In this document: piece after piece, positions 36,639 through 45,020 of the stretch
Numbering within the stretch: the stretch's first letter is position 1
How the letters are laid out: each line of letters opens with the position of its first letter
NCBI GenBank assembly: GCA_905216025.1
Contig: CAJMSE010000005.1
Span: forward strand, 1 to 64,000
Origin: an uncultured bacterium
GTDB lineage: Bacteria; Bacteroidota; Bacteroidia; Bacteroidales; Bacteroidaceae
Length of the DNA stretch: 64,000 nt
Direction: 5' to 3'
Program-made: the position numbers and the translations under genes
The notes under the pieces: generated by a model
The model's input: the letters and a program-made list of their open reading frames with translations, nothing else
Database searches by the model: none
What the model was told of the DNA's origin: nothing

Positions 36639-38078
36639 ATGCAAAGCAACAGCCATATAGAGATGCAGGCAGACAGTAGCAAGACACTGTGGAGCAAGTG
36701 CCTCGACCTTATCAGGGAGAGCGTCACCGAGCAGCAGTTCAACACCTGGTTCCGTCCGATAGTGTTCGAGTCGTACTCAACAGACGACCGTACGCTGTTG
36801 GTGCAGGTGCCGAGTCCATACGTCTATGAGTATCTGGAGCAGTACTATGTGGGTCTGCTGAGCAAGGTGCTTGCCAGCTGTTTCGGCACGAACGTGCGCC
36901 TGCGCTACCGCATCGTGACCGATAAGGCGCACAACATAGCCCAGGAGGTCGAGGCCGAGGAGACGCCCGTGATAGAGCAGCCGCGCCCCGCGGTGAAAGG
37001 TCTGAAGACCCAGGGCGGGGCAGCGGCCCGTCAGGCCGCCGGCGGGCTCAACCCGCAGCTCAACCTGCACCAGACATTCAACAACTACATTGAGGGCGAG
37101 AGCAATAAGCTGCCGCGCACCGTCGGCCTCTCGATAGCCGAGCATCCCGGCAAGTCGACGTTCAACCCGTTCTTCATCTACGGCCCCTCCGGCTGCGGAA
37201 AGACACACCTCGTGAACGCCATCGGCGTGAAGTGCAAGGAGATGTATCCCGCCAGGCGGGTGCTCTACGTCAGTGCAAGGCTCTTCCAGGTACAGTTCAC
37301 CGATGCCACGCGGCAGAACACCACCAACGATTTCATCAACTTCTACCAGTCCATCGACGTGCTGATAGTGGACGACATACAGGAGTGGGCGACGGCGCCG
37401 AAGACCCTCGACACCTTCTTCCACATCTTCAACCACCTCTTCCGCAACGGCAAGCAGATAATCCTTGCCAGCGACCGTCCGCCCGTGGAGCTCCAGGGCA
37501 TGAAAGACCGCCTGCTGACCCGCTTCAGCTGCGGACTCATTGCCGAGCTTGAGAAGCCAAACGTGCAGCTCTGCGTCGACATACTGAACTCGAAGTGCCG
37601 CCGCGACGGCCTGAAGATACCCGCCGACGTGATACAGTTCATCGCCTCGACGGCCAACGGCAGCGTGCGCGACCTCGAGGGAGTGATAAACTCGCTGATG
37701 GCATACTCCGTGGTCTACAACTGCAATATAGACATGCGTCTGGCCGAGCGGGTCATCAAGCGCGCCGTGAAGATAGACAACCACCCGCTCACGGTGGACG
37801 ACATCCTCGAGAAAGTGTGCACCCATTACAACGTGACGCAGCAAAACGTGTTCAGCCGCAGCCGCAAGCGCGACTACGTGACGGTGCGTCAGGTGTCGAT
37901 GTACTTCGCCCAGAAGTATACCAAGATGCCGGCCTCGCGCATCGGACAGCTCATCGGCAACCGCGACCACTCCACCGTGATACACAGCTGTTCGACCGTG
38001 GAGCAGCGCCTCAAGGTCGACAAGGGCTTCGTGGCAGAGCTCGCAAGCATAGAGAACTCGTTTCGTCTGAAACAGTAG
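36639..38078 (+). CDS. dnaA: Chromosomal replication initiator protein DnaA
   Basis: The 479-residue AAA+ protein melts the replication origin after binding DnaA boxes. Domain I is recognisable by LWSKCLDLIRESVTEQQFNT. The ATPase domain has Walker A GPSGCGKT at 182-189 and Walker B LIVDDIQ at 242-248. Domain IV ends with the DnaA-box-binding signature RDHSTVIHS at 442-450. I chose ATG 36639 (MQSNSHIEM). A start at 36492 would add 49 unusual residues and would lie upstream of the likely promoter; ATG 36663 is also possible. The gene is not next to dnaN, as is common in Bacteroidetes. Confidence 0.95.
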   Translation: MQSNSHIEMQADSSKTLWSKCLDLIRESVTEQQFNTWFRPIVFESYSTDDRTLLVQVPSPYVYEYLEQYYVGLLSKVLASCFGTNVRLRYRIVTDKAHNIAQEVEAEETPVIEQPRPAVKGLKTQGGAAARQAAGGLNPQLNLHQTFNNYIEGESNKLPRTVGLSIAEHPGKSTFNPFFIYGPSGCGKTHLVNAIGVKCKEMYPARRVLYVSARLFQVQFTDATRQNTTNDFINFYQSIDVLIVDDIQEWATAPKTLDTFFHIFNHLFRNGKQIILASDRPPVELQGMKDRLLTRFSCGLIAELEKPNVQLCVDILNSKCRRDGLKIPADVIQFIASTANGSVRDLEGVINSLMAYSVVYNCNIDMRLAERVIKRAVKIDNHPLTVDDILEKVCTHYNVTQQNVFSRSRKRDYVTVRQVSMYFAQKYTKMPASRIGQLIGNRDHSTVIHSCSTVEQRLKVDKGFVAELASIENSFRLKQ

Positions 38079-38122
38079 CCGGCCGGCGCCCCGGTGCTGT
38101 CCGGACATCATAAGAAAGCATC

Positions 38123-39082
38123 ATGAGCATACTCTCTTTCGTCAAGAAGTGGACGCTGCCCGTCGCGATATGCGTCGGCACGCTTTTCTATCTGCTTTTC
38201 TCAAGCATCGACCTGCTCGTGCCCGTGGGTAACGTTGTCGGGCCGTTATTAGCCGATACCCTGCCGTACGGCATGTTCATCATCCTTTACGTCACATTCT
38301 GCAAGATCAAGGTGCGCGAGATGAAGCCCCGCGCGTGGCATCTGTGGCTTCAGGTGTCGCGTCTGGTCATGGCGCTGATCCTCGTCAGGCTCATCGTCAA
38401 TGCCGGCAATGCCGATACGAAGCTCGTCCTCGAGGGCGCTTTCGTCTGCGTGATATGCCCCACGGCTGCTGCTGCAGCCGTGGTGACGGAGAAGCTCGGT
38501 GGCAGCATCGCCTCGCTGACCACCTTCACCATCATCGACAATCTCGTCACCTCACTGATAATACCGCTCCTTTTCCCCCTTGTGGAGAAAGAGGTGCACG
38601 TGCCTTTCATCACCATGTCGCTGCTCGTGTTGCGCAATGTTGCCTCGGTGCTCGTGGCGCCGCTCGTCCTCGCGCTGCTCACGCGCCGGCTCGCGCCGCG
38701 TCTCAACGACCGCATCTGCCGTACCAAGAACATCGGTTTCTACATGTGGTGCTTCAACCTTGCCGTCGTCACCGGCCTCACCATGCACAACATACGCTAT
38801 TCCTCGGTTACCGGCATCGTGCTCGTGGCACTCCTCGTGCTGCCCCTCGCCGTGGCCATCATGCTCTTTTCGCTCGGCAAGTGTGTCGGCCGGCCCTACG
38901 GCGAGAACATCAGTGGCGGACAGGCCGTCGGTCAGAAGAACACCGTGGTGGCCATCTGGCTTACAGTCACCTTCCTAAACCCGCTCGCCGCCGTGGCTCC
39001 CGGCGCTTACGTCATCTGGCAGAACATGATAAACGCATGGCAGCTGTGGTATAAGGAGAAATACGGTAAGGTGAAGTGGTGA
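38123..39082 (+). CDS. Membrane transporter of the bile acid:sodium symporter (BASS)-like type
   Basis: The 319-residue protein is highly hydrophobic with about nine or ten membrane segments. An ALILVRLIVNAGNADTKLVL segment, CPTAAAAAVVTEKLGGSIAS and the late SGGQAVGQKNTVVAIWLTVT are reminiscent of the crossover motifs of BASS/SBF-like carriers. Family assignment is from memory of such motifs and is only moderately sure. The substrate is unknown; small organic anions are typical. It lies 44 bases after dnaA on the same strand and may be co-transcribed. Confidence 0.6.
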   Translation: MSILSFVKKWTLPVAICVGTLFYLLFSSIDLLVPVGNVVGPLLADTLPYGMFIILYVTFCKIKVREMKPRAWHLWLQVSRLVMALILVRLIVNAGNADTKLVLEGAFVCVICPTAAAAAVVTEKLGGSIASLTTFTIIDNLVTSLIIPLLFPLVEKEVHVPFITMSLLVLRNVASVLVAPLVLALLTRRLAPRLNDRICRTKNIGFYMWCFNLAVVTGLTMHNIRYSSVTGIVLVALLVLPLAVAIMLFSLGKCVGRPYGENISGGQAVGQKNTVVAIWLTVTFLNPLAAVAPGAYVIWQNMINAWQLWYKEKYGKVKW

Positions 39083-39167
39083 GGCCTCCGGGCTCTCCGA
39101 ACCCTCCCGTAATCAAAAAGAGCGGTATTAAAAGCGAAAATCCCGCATTGTCAGTAGCTTTTTGTTG

Positions 39168-39176
39168 TAACTTTGC
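39168..39176 (+). promoter_or_regulatory. -7 promoter element of the first PL11 lyase gene
   Basis: TAACTTTGC is a perfect TAnnTTTGC. It lies 16 bases before ATG 39193 and 28 bases before ATG 39205. The distance to the transcription start favours the second ATG. Confidence 0.65.
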
Positions 39177-39204
39177 AAGTTGAACAATAAATATGCTACT
39201 AATT

Positions 39205-41793
39205 ATGAACCGATTAAGAAAACTTAGTGTTGCCGTGCTGGCTGCGTTCGCAGCAGGAGCAGTGGCACAGAACACGCCCGTCAGCCAGATGGAGAAGCTG
39301 TCGCGCGGCCTCGTCGTAGTGCCGGCTGCCAGCGGTACAGGGCGCTTCATCAGTTGGAGGATGCTCGGAACAGACAACGATTCAACCGTATTCGAGGTGC
39401 TTGCCAACGGCGCTTCAATGAAGAAAGACATAACCGGAACGACATCATGCCTCGACCGTACCGGCCAGGCCTCCACCAAGTATCAGGTGGTGACATGCCA
39501 GGCGGGTGGGGTGCGCGACACCACCGACGCCGTGACGTCGTGGAGCGACATCTACCTCTCGCTGCCCCTCGACCGTCCCGCGGGCGGAACCCTTGACGGC
39601 GAGGCCTACACCTACTCACCCAACGACTGCAGCGTGGGCGATGTTGACGGCGACGGCAACTACGAGATAATACTGAAGTGGGACCCGTCTAACTCTAAAG
39701 ACAACTCGCAGGGCGGCAAGACGGCAAACGTATACCTCGACTGCTACAAGCTCGACGGCACCAAGCTGTGGCGCATAGACCTCGGTCCGAACATCCGTGC
39801 CGGCGCGCACTACACCCAGTTCCTCGTCTACGACTTCGACGGTGACGGACGCTCGGAACTCATCTGCAAGACGGCGCCCGGAAGCATCGACGGCAAGGGA
39901 GCCTACGTGAACCAAGCCGCCACGGACGACGAGATAAAGAGCGCCGACAACAGCAAGGACCACCGCTCGTCGGCCGGCCGCATCAACAGCGGACAGGAGT
40001 ATCTGACAGCCTTTGACGGCGAGACAGGCGCAGCCCTGCACACCATATTCTATAACCCCAACCGCAACGGAACATACGGCGGCGACAAGGCCGGCACATT
40101 CAACTGGGACGACCGCAGCGGCAGGACCGACAACGGCTCGTATGGCAACCGCGGTGAGCGCTACCTCGCCACGGTGGCCTATCTCGACGGACCGGAGAGC
40201 AACGCGAGTGCCGTGATGTGCCGCGGATACTACACCTACGCCTTCGTCTGGGCCGTAGACTTCGACGGCAAGGAACTGAAGCACAAGTGGCTGCACTACT
40301 CACGGTCGACGAAGGAAGTCGACGTGACCGACGCCAGCTGGAACAAGCGGACCGAAAAGTATACGACCAACACACGCGGAGGTGCCGGCAGCTTCACCGC
40401 ATACGGCAACGGAAACCATAACCTCTCGTGCGCCGATGTCGACGGCGACGGCTGCGACGAGATAGTATGGGGCTCGGCCGCCATCGACAACGATGGCTCG
40501 CTGCTCTATGCCACGGGCTACGGTCACGGAGACGCCATCCATCTGAGCGACCTCATCCCCGACCGGCCCGGTCTCGAGGTGCTTCAGGTGCACGAGTCGA
40601 AGGACAACTATCACGGATGGGACCTTCACGACGCCGCCACGGGCGAGATAATACACAACGCCATCATCGCCAACAGCGACAACGGGCGCGGCCTTGCTGC
40701 CGATATGGATTCCGAATACCGCGGATTCGAGTTCTGCTCGGCCTCAGACAGGTCTGTGCGCAACGCGCAGACAGGAAATGTGATCACCACCGGACAGACC
40801 TCGGTGAACTTCCGCGCCTACTGGGACGGAGATCTTCTGGACGAGCTTGTCGACGGAAACAAGATGGACAAGTGGAACGGCAACGGCACGAGCCGAGTAT
40901 ATCCGAAGGCGGGCAAGAACTTCTACGACATCGCCAGTTCCTCCTCGTGCAACGGGTCGAAGGCCACCCCGAACCTCGTTGCCGACATCCTCGGCGACTG
41001 GCGTGAGGAGATAATCTACTGGAACGGCGGCACATCGAGCCATCTGAACATCTTTACCACCAACGTGGAGACGCAGTTCCGCGTGCCCACGCTGATGCAC
41101 GACCATACATACCGCATGGCCGTCACATGGCAGAACACGGCATACAACCAGCCCCCGCACCTCGGCTACTACCTGCCCGACCAGTTCGCAACCGAGTATG
41201 TACTCCTCGGTCCGGGCGCCATGGAGCAGACCGTGACCAAGGGTGACAGCATAAAGACCATCATGCTGACGTGGAAGAACAGCGCCGCCGCATCTCTGCT
41301 CAAGTCCGTCGCCCCCGACGGCACGGTAAAGAACGGAGCCGCGCCGGACGGATTCTCCTACAGCCGCTCGTATGTGGGCAAGACCCTGACCATCGAGGGC
41401 GCCCCGCAGGAGACCGGAACCTACGAGTTCATCCTCAAGAGCGGTGCCAACGTGGTCGACAAGTCGTTCCGCATGGATACCATCCGCATCCACAGCGTAG
41501 AGTCTACGGCTATCGAGGCCGTGACAGGAGCTGAGGCCGGAGAGTGGGTGAAAGTGCTCAGCAGCGGCACCGTGAGCGACAATATCGTGCTGGACTTTGC
41601 TCTCAGGAAGCCGCAGACCGTGAAGATTGGCATCTACAGCATGACGGGTGCCAAGGTGTTCGGCTGCGACTGGTTTGCCGGCAACGGCGCACCGCTCGAA
41701 ATCAGCGGCCTCGGCCGTCTGACGGGAGGCGTCTACATGCTGCGCGTCGACTCGTCGGAGGGAACCTTCGCACGTAAATTCATAAAAAGATAA
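39205..41793 (+). CDS. Rhamnogalacturonan lyase, family PL11, with sorting-like tail
   Basis: The 862-residue secreted enzyme should cleave rhamnogalacturonan I by beta-elimination. The signal peptide is MNRLRKLSVAVLAAFAAGAV; ATG 39193 would add MLLI. A short beta-domain is followed by the eight-bladed propeller of PL11, marked by repeated calcium-loop motifs: DVDGDGNYEIILKWD, YDFDGDGRSELI, CADVDGDGCDEIVWG and LVADILGDWREEII. After the lyase (ending near residue 680) comes an Ig-like region. A C-terminal domain ends IYSMTGAK...GGVYMLRVDS...FARKFIKR, a type A sorting domain of the kind used by type IX secretion. The gene stands upstream of GH2 and GH43 enzymes on the same substrate class. Confidence 0.9.
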   Translation: MNRLRKLSVAVLAAFAAGAVAQNTPVSQMEKLSRGLVVVPAASGTGRFISWRMLGTDNDSTVFEVLANGASMKKDITGTTSCLDRTGQASTKYQVVTCQAGGVRDTTDAVTSWSDIYLSLPLDRPAGGTLDGEAYTYSPNDCSVGDVDGDGNYEIILKWDPSNSKDNSQGGKTANVYLDCYKLDGTKLWRIDLGPNIRAGAHYTQFLVYDFDGDGRSELICKTAPGSIDGKGAYVNQAATDDEIKSADNSKDHRSSAGRINSGQEYLTAFDGETGAALHTIFYNPNRNGTYGGDKAGTFNWDDRSGRTDNGSYGNRGERYLATVAYLDGPESNASAVMCRGYYTYAFVWAVDFDGKELKHKWLHYSRSTKEVDVTDASWNKRTEKYTTNTRGGAGSFTAYGNGNHNLSCADVDGDGCDEIVWGSAAIDNDGSLLYATGYGHGDAIHLSDLIPDRPGLEVLQVHESKDNYHGWDLHDAATGEIIHNAIIANSDNGRGLAADMDSEYRGFEFCSASDRSVRNAQTGNVITTGQTSVNFRAYWDGDLLDELVDGNKMDKWNGNGTSRVYPKAGKNFYDIASSSSCNGSKATPNLVADILGDWREEIIYWNGGTSSHLNIFTTNVETQFRVPTLMHDHTYRMAVTWQNTAYNQPPHLGYYLPDQFATEYVLLGPGAMEQTVTKGDSIKTIMLTWKNSAAASLLKSVAPDGTVKNGAAPDGFSYSRSYVGKTLTIEGAPQETGTYEFILKSGANVVDKSFRMDTIRIHSVESTAIEAVTGAEAGEWVKVLSSGTVSDNIVLDFALRKPQTVKIGIYSMTGAKVFGCDWFAGNGAPLEISGLGRLTGGVYMLRVDSSEGTFARKFIKR

Positions 41794-41818
41794 GGCATAA
41801 GCCGCCGGAATAAGTGAT

Positions 41819-41914
41819 TTTCGTACGATAGTCACGAAATTCGTACTATATTCCCATATTTCTTGAACCGTAAGTCCGTATCTTTGCGGATATGATTCAA
41901 GAAATATGGGAATA
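41819..41914 (+). promoter_or_regulatory. Promoter of the GH2 gene inside a 19-bp inverted repeat, with upstream direct repeats
   Basis: The -7 element TATCTTTGC is at 41879-41887. Two arms of 19 bases (41849-41867, containing TTCCCATATTTCTTGAA, and its exact reverse complement at 41896-41914) flank it, one near -33 and one just after the start of transcription. Upstream, TCGTACGATA (41821-41830) and TCGTACTATA (41841-41850) are direct repeats 20 bases apart. Together they look like an operator for one or two regulators. Confidence 0.75.
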
Positions 41915-41922
41915 ATATTTTA

Positions 41923-44829
41923 ATGGAAATGAAAAAGACATTAAGACTACTGCTGACCTTTGCGCTCATGGCCGCCTCCATGGGCGCCGACGGTAGGGAA
42001 ACCTACAATTTCAATTCGGGATGGCGCATCGACCGCCAGAAGAACACCGTCACACTGCCGCATGCCTGGAACGAGGATGAGGCTTACAAGGTGTACATCG
42101 ACAAGATGAGCGACTCGGTGATATGGTACCGCAAGACGTTCATCCTGCCGAAGAATGCCGCCGGCCGCCGCGTGTTCATAGAGTTCGAGGGCGCCCGTCA
42201 GGCCGCCGAGGTGTTCGTCAACGGGCATCCCGTCGGGCTGCACGAGAACGGAGTGATGGCTTTCGGCTTCGACCTCACCCCCTATGTCAAGGCCGGAAAG
42301 AACCGCATCGAGGTGCGTACGGACAACGACTGGAACTACCACGAGCGCGAAACCAAGTCTACCATCCAGTGGAACAACAAGAACTTCAACGCCAACTACG
42401 GCGGACTGCCGAAGAACGTGAGGCTCCACGTCACCGACAACGTATATCAGACGCTGCCGCTATACAGCAACCTGAAGACCACCGGCGTGTATGTATATGC
42501 CAAGGACCACGACATACAGGGCCGTCAGGCCACGATATGCGTGGAGAGCGAGGTGCGCAACGAGACCGATGCGCCCGTGAAGAGACGCCTGCAGGTGGCC
42601 GTCACGGAGATGGACGGTGCCTCGGTGTGCGGCTTCAGCAGCGAGGAGACCACGATCCCTGCCCACGGCACGGCCGTGCTGAAGGCGCAGGCACGCGCCT
42701 ACGGCCTGCACTTCTGGAGCTGGGGCTACGGCTATTTATATAAGGTGAAGACGTCGCTTGCCGACGGCAGCGATGCCGCCGCCGACGCAGTGACTACGGT
42801 GACCGGCTTCCGCAAGACCGAGTTCCGCAACGGCATGTTCTACCTGAACGACCGCGTGCTCATGGTTCACGGCTATGCGCAGCGTACGAGCAACGAATGG
42901 CCCGGCGTGGGCATGTCGGTGCCGGCGTGGCTCAGCGACTATTCTAACGACCTGATGGTCAAGAGCGGCGGTAACGTGGTGCGCTGGATGCACGTCACGC
43001 CGTGGAAGCAGGATGTGGAGTCGTGCGACCGCGTGGGCCTGATACAGGCCATGCCCGCCGGCGATGCAGAGAAAGACGTCGAGGGACGCCGCTGGGAGCA
43101 GCGCGAGGAACTCATGCGCGACGCCATAATATACAACCGCAACAACCCCAGCATCATCTTCTATGAGTGCGGCAACCAGCGCATATCCGCCGAACACATG
43201 GTGTCGATGAAGGCCATCCGCGACAAGTACGACCCCAACGGCGGGCGTGCCATAGGCAGCCGCGAGATGCTCGACCGTCCCGAGGCGGAATATGGCGGCG
43301 AGATGCTCTACGTGAACAAGAGCGACACCAAGCCCATGTGGATGATGGAATACTGCCGCGACGAAGGCCTGCGCTGGTACTGGAACTCGTGGAGCTACCC
43401 CTTCCACAAGGAAGGCGACGGCCCGCTCTACCGCAACGCGCCGGCCGACGCCTACAACCACAACCAGGATGAGTTTGCCCGCGAACTCGTCGCCCGCTGG
43501 TACGAATACTGGTTAGAGCGTCCCGGCAGCGGCACGAAGGTCAATTCCGGCGGTGTCAAGATTGTCTTCAGCGACACCCAGACACACGGCCGCTCTGCCG
43601 ACAACTACCGTGTGAGCGGCGTGGTAGACCCGATGCGCGTGCCCAAGGATGCCTTCTTCGCCCATAAGGTGATGTGGGACGGATGGGTCGACGACCTGAA
43701 GCCGGCCACATACATCGTCGGTCACTGGAACTACAAGCAGGGCGAGACCGTCCCCACGGTGTATGTGGTGTCTACGAGCGACAGCGTGACCCTCTCGCAG
43801 GGCAGCCGCACCATCACCGCCGACGAGCACAAGTACCGTTTCCTGCACATCTTCAAGAACGTGAAGTATACCGACGGCAGGCTCGTGGCCACAGCCATGG
43901 ACCGCAACGGCCGCACCGAGTCGACATATACGCTTGAGACCGCCGGCGCCCCCGCCGCCATAAAGCTCACCGCGATAGAGAACCCCACAGGATGGAAGGC
44001 CGACGGCAACGACCTCGCGCTGGTGCAGGTGGAAATCACCGACAAGGAGGGACGCCGCTGTCCGCTCGACAACAGGCTCGTGAAGTTCACCCTCAGCGGT
44101 CCGGCAGAGTGGCGCGGCGGTGTTGCCAAGGGCAAGGACAACCACGTGTTCTGCGACACCCTGCCCGTAGAGTGCGGCGTGAACCGCGTGATGCTGCGCT
44201 CCCTCACAAAGGCAGGCACCGTCACCCTGACGGCCAAGGCCGAGGGCATGGCCGACGCCCGCATATCGTTCACCACGCATCCGGTGACCGTCGAGGGCGG
44301 ACTCACCACCTATATGCCGTCTGACGGCCTGGCCTGCGTGCTCGACCGCGGCGAGACACCCGCCACGCCGTCGTTCCGCCAGTGGCGCCGCGAGGTGCCC
44401 ATCGAGTCGGCTGTGGCAGGCAGCGGCAACGACCCGCGCCTCAGCTACGACACGTTCGAGAACACATCGTGGGACAGCAGCAACCGTCTCGACGAGGCTT
44501 GGATAACCTACACCCTCGCAGAAGACACCCGGATAGACGACATCTGCATAAAGATGAAAGGCTTTAGGGCAACCACATACCCCATCGCCGTATATGCCGG
44601 CGACGTGAAGGTGTGGGAGGGATGGACCCCGAAGTCGCTCAGCTTCATCCACATACCGCTCAAGGATGCCCCGGCGGCGAAGACATACACCATCCGCTCG
44701 CTCGGCCCGAGCACCACGAGAGACGCCTTCGGTGCCGTTCAGGAGCTCGACAGCCGCAACAACGACAAGAAGATGAGAGGCAGCAACGCCTTGAAAATCA
44801 TAGAGGTGGAATTCCTCAAGAACCTGTGA
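41923..44829 (+). CDS. Glycoside hydrolase family 2 protein (beta-galactosidase-like)
   Basis: The 968-residue secreted enzyme has a signal peptide (about 1-25) and the GH2 domain order: jelly-roll sugar-binding domain (VIWYRKTFILP, VFVNGHPVGLHENG), Ig-like domain, and TIM barrel. The likely acid/base is the glutamate of IIFYECGNQ and the nucleophile that of MWMMEYCRDEG. Extra C-terminal domains (about 680-968) include an Ig-like segment and a discoidin-like sugar-binding domain. Activity is probably exo-acting on galactose-containing side chains of rhamnogalacturonan I; the exact sugar is inferred from its neighbours, two PL11 lyases and a GH43. It has its own promoter with operator-like repeats. 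ATG 41929 is an alternative start. Confidence 0.85.
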   Translation: MEMKKTLRLLLTFALMAASMGADGRETYNFNSGWRIDRQKNTVTLPHAWNEDEAYKVYIDKMSDSVIWYRKTFILPKNAAGRRVFIEFEGARQAAEVFVNGHPVGLHENGVMAFGFDLTPYVKAGKNRIEVRTDNDWNYHERETKSTIQWNNKNFNANYGGLPKNVRLHVTDNVYQTLPLYSNLKTTGVYVYAKDHDIQGRQATICVESEVRNETDAPVKRRLQVAVTEMDGASVCGFSSEETTIPAHGTAVLKAQARAYGLHFWSWGYGYLYKVKTSLADGSDAAADAVTTVTGFRKTEFRNGMFYLNDRVLMVHGYAQRTSNEWPGVGMSVPAWLSDYSNDLMVKSGGNVVRWMHVTPWKQDVESCDRVGLIQAMPAGDAEKDVEGRRWEQREELMRDAIIYNRNNPSIIFYECGNQRISAEHMVSMKAIRDKYDPNGGRAIGSREMLDRPEAEYGGEMLYVNKSDTKPMWMMEYCRDEGLRWYWNSWSYPFHKEGDGPLYRNAPADAYNHNQDEFARELVARWYEYWLERPGSGTKVNSGGVKIVFSDTQTHGRSADNYRVSGVVDPMRVPKDAFFAHKVMWDGWVDDLKPATYIVGHWNYKQGETVPTVYVVSTSDSVTLSQGSRTITADEHKYRFLHIFKNVKYTDGRLVATAMDRNGRTESTYTLETAGAPAAIKLTAIENPTGWKADGNDLALVQVEITDKEGRRCPLDNRLVKFTLSGPAEWRGGVAKGKDNHVFCDTLPVECGVNRVMLRSLTKAGTVTLTAKAEGMADARISFTTHPVTVEGGLTTYMPSDGLACVLDRGETPATPSFRQWRREVPIESAVAGSGNDPRLSYDTFENTSWDSSNRLDEAWITYTLAEDTRIDDICIKMKGFRATTYPIAVYAGDVKVWEGWTPKSLSFIHIPLKDAPAAKTYTIRSLGPSTTRDAFGAVQELDSRNNDKKMRGSNALKIIEVEFLKNL

Positions 44830-44859
44830 TAGTTTGTAAAGACAGAGAACTTATATACA

Positions 44860-44945
44860 AATTAAACGCAAAGACGCGAAGTCTTTTTTCCTTGTTATCA
44901 ATTTTACAGGAAGAAGACTTCGCGTCTTTGCGTCTTTGCGTTGAG
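44860..44945. repeat. CGCAAAGACG inverted repeat between convergent genes (family B copy 4)
   Basis: AAACGCAAAGACGCGAAGTC, followed by a T-run, is mirrored by GACTTCGCGTCTTTGCGTC. The structure is a long hairpin between the convergent GH2 and GH43 genes and could work as a two-way terminator. Confidence 0.75.
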
Positions 44946-44972
44946 TGGCGGAATGGTAGGGGATGTAGGGAT

Positions 44973-45016
44973 AACATCTTCCATCTAACATCTTCCATCT
45001 AACATCTTCCAACTCC
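44973..45016. repeat. 14-bp tandem repeat AACATCTTCCATCT
   Basis: Two exact units (44973-44986 and 44987-45000) and a partial third lie directly beside the stop codon of the GH43 gene. Confidence 0.8.
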
Positions 45017-45020
45017 CATC

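Noticed and set aside
41849..41914. Phase-variable invertible promoter
   Set aside because: The arms enclose only 28 bases, far shorter than usual invertible segments, and no invertase gene is nearby. Kept as an operator candidate.
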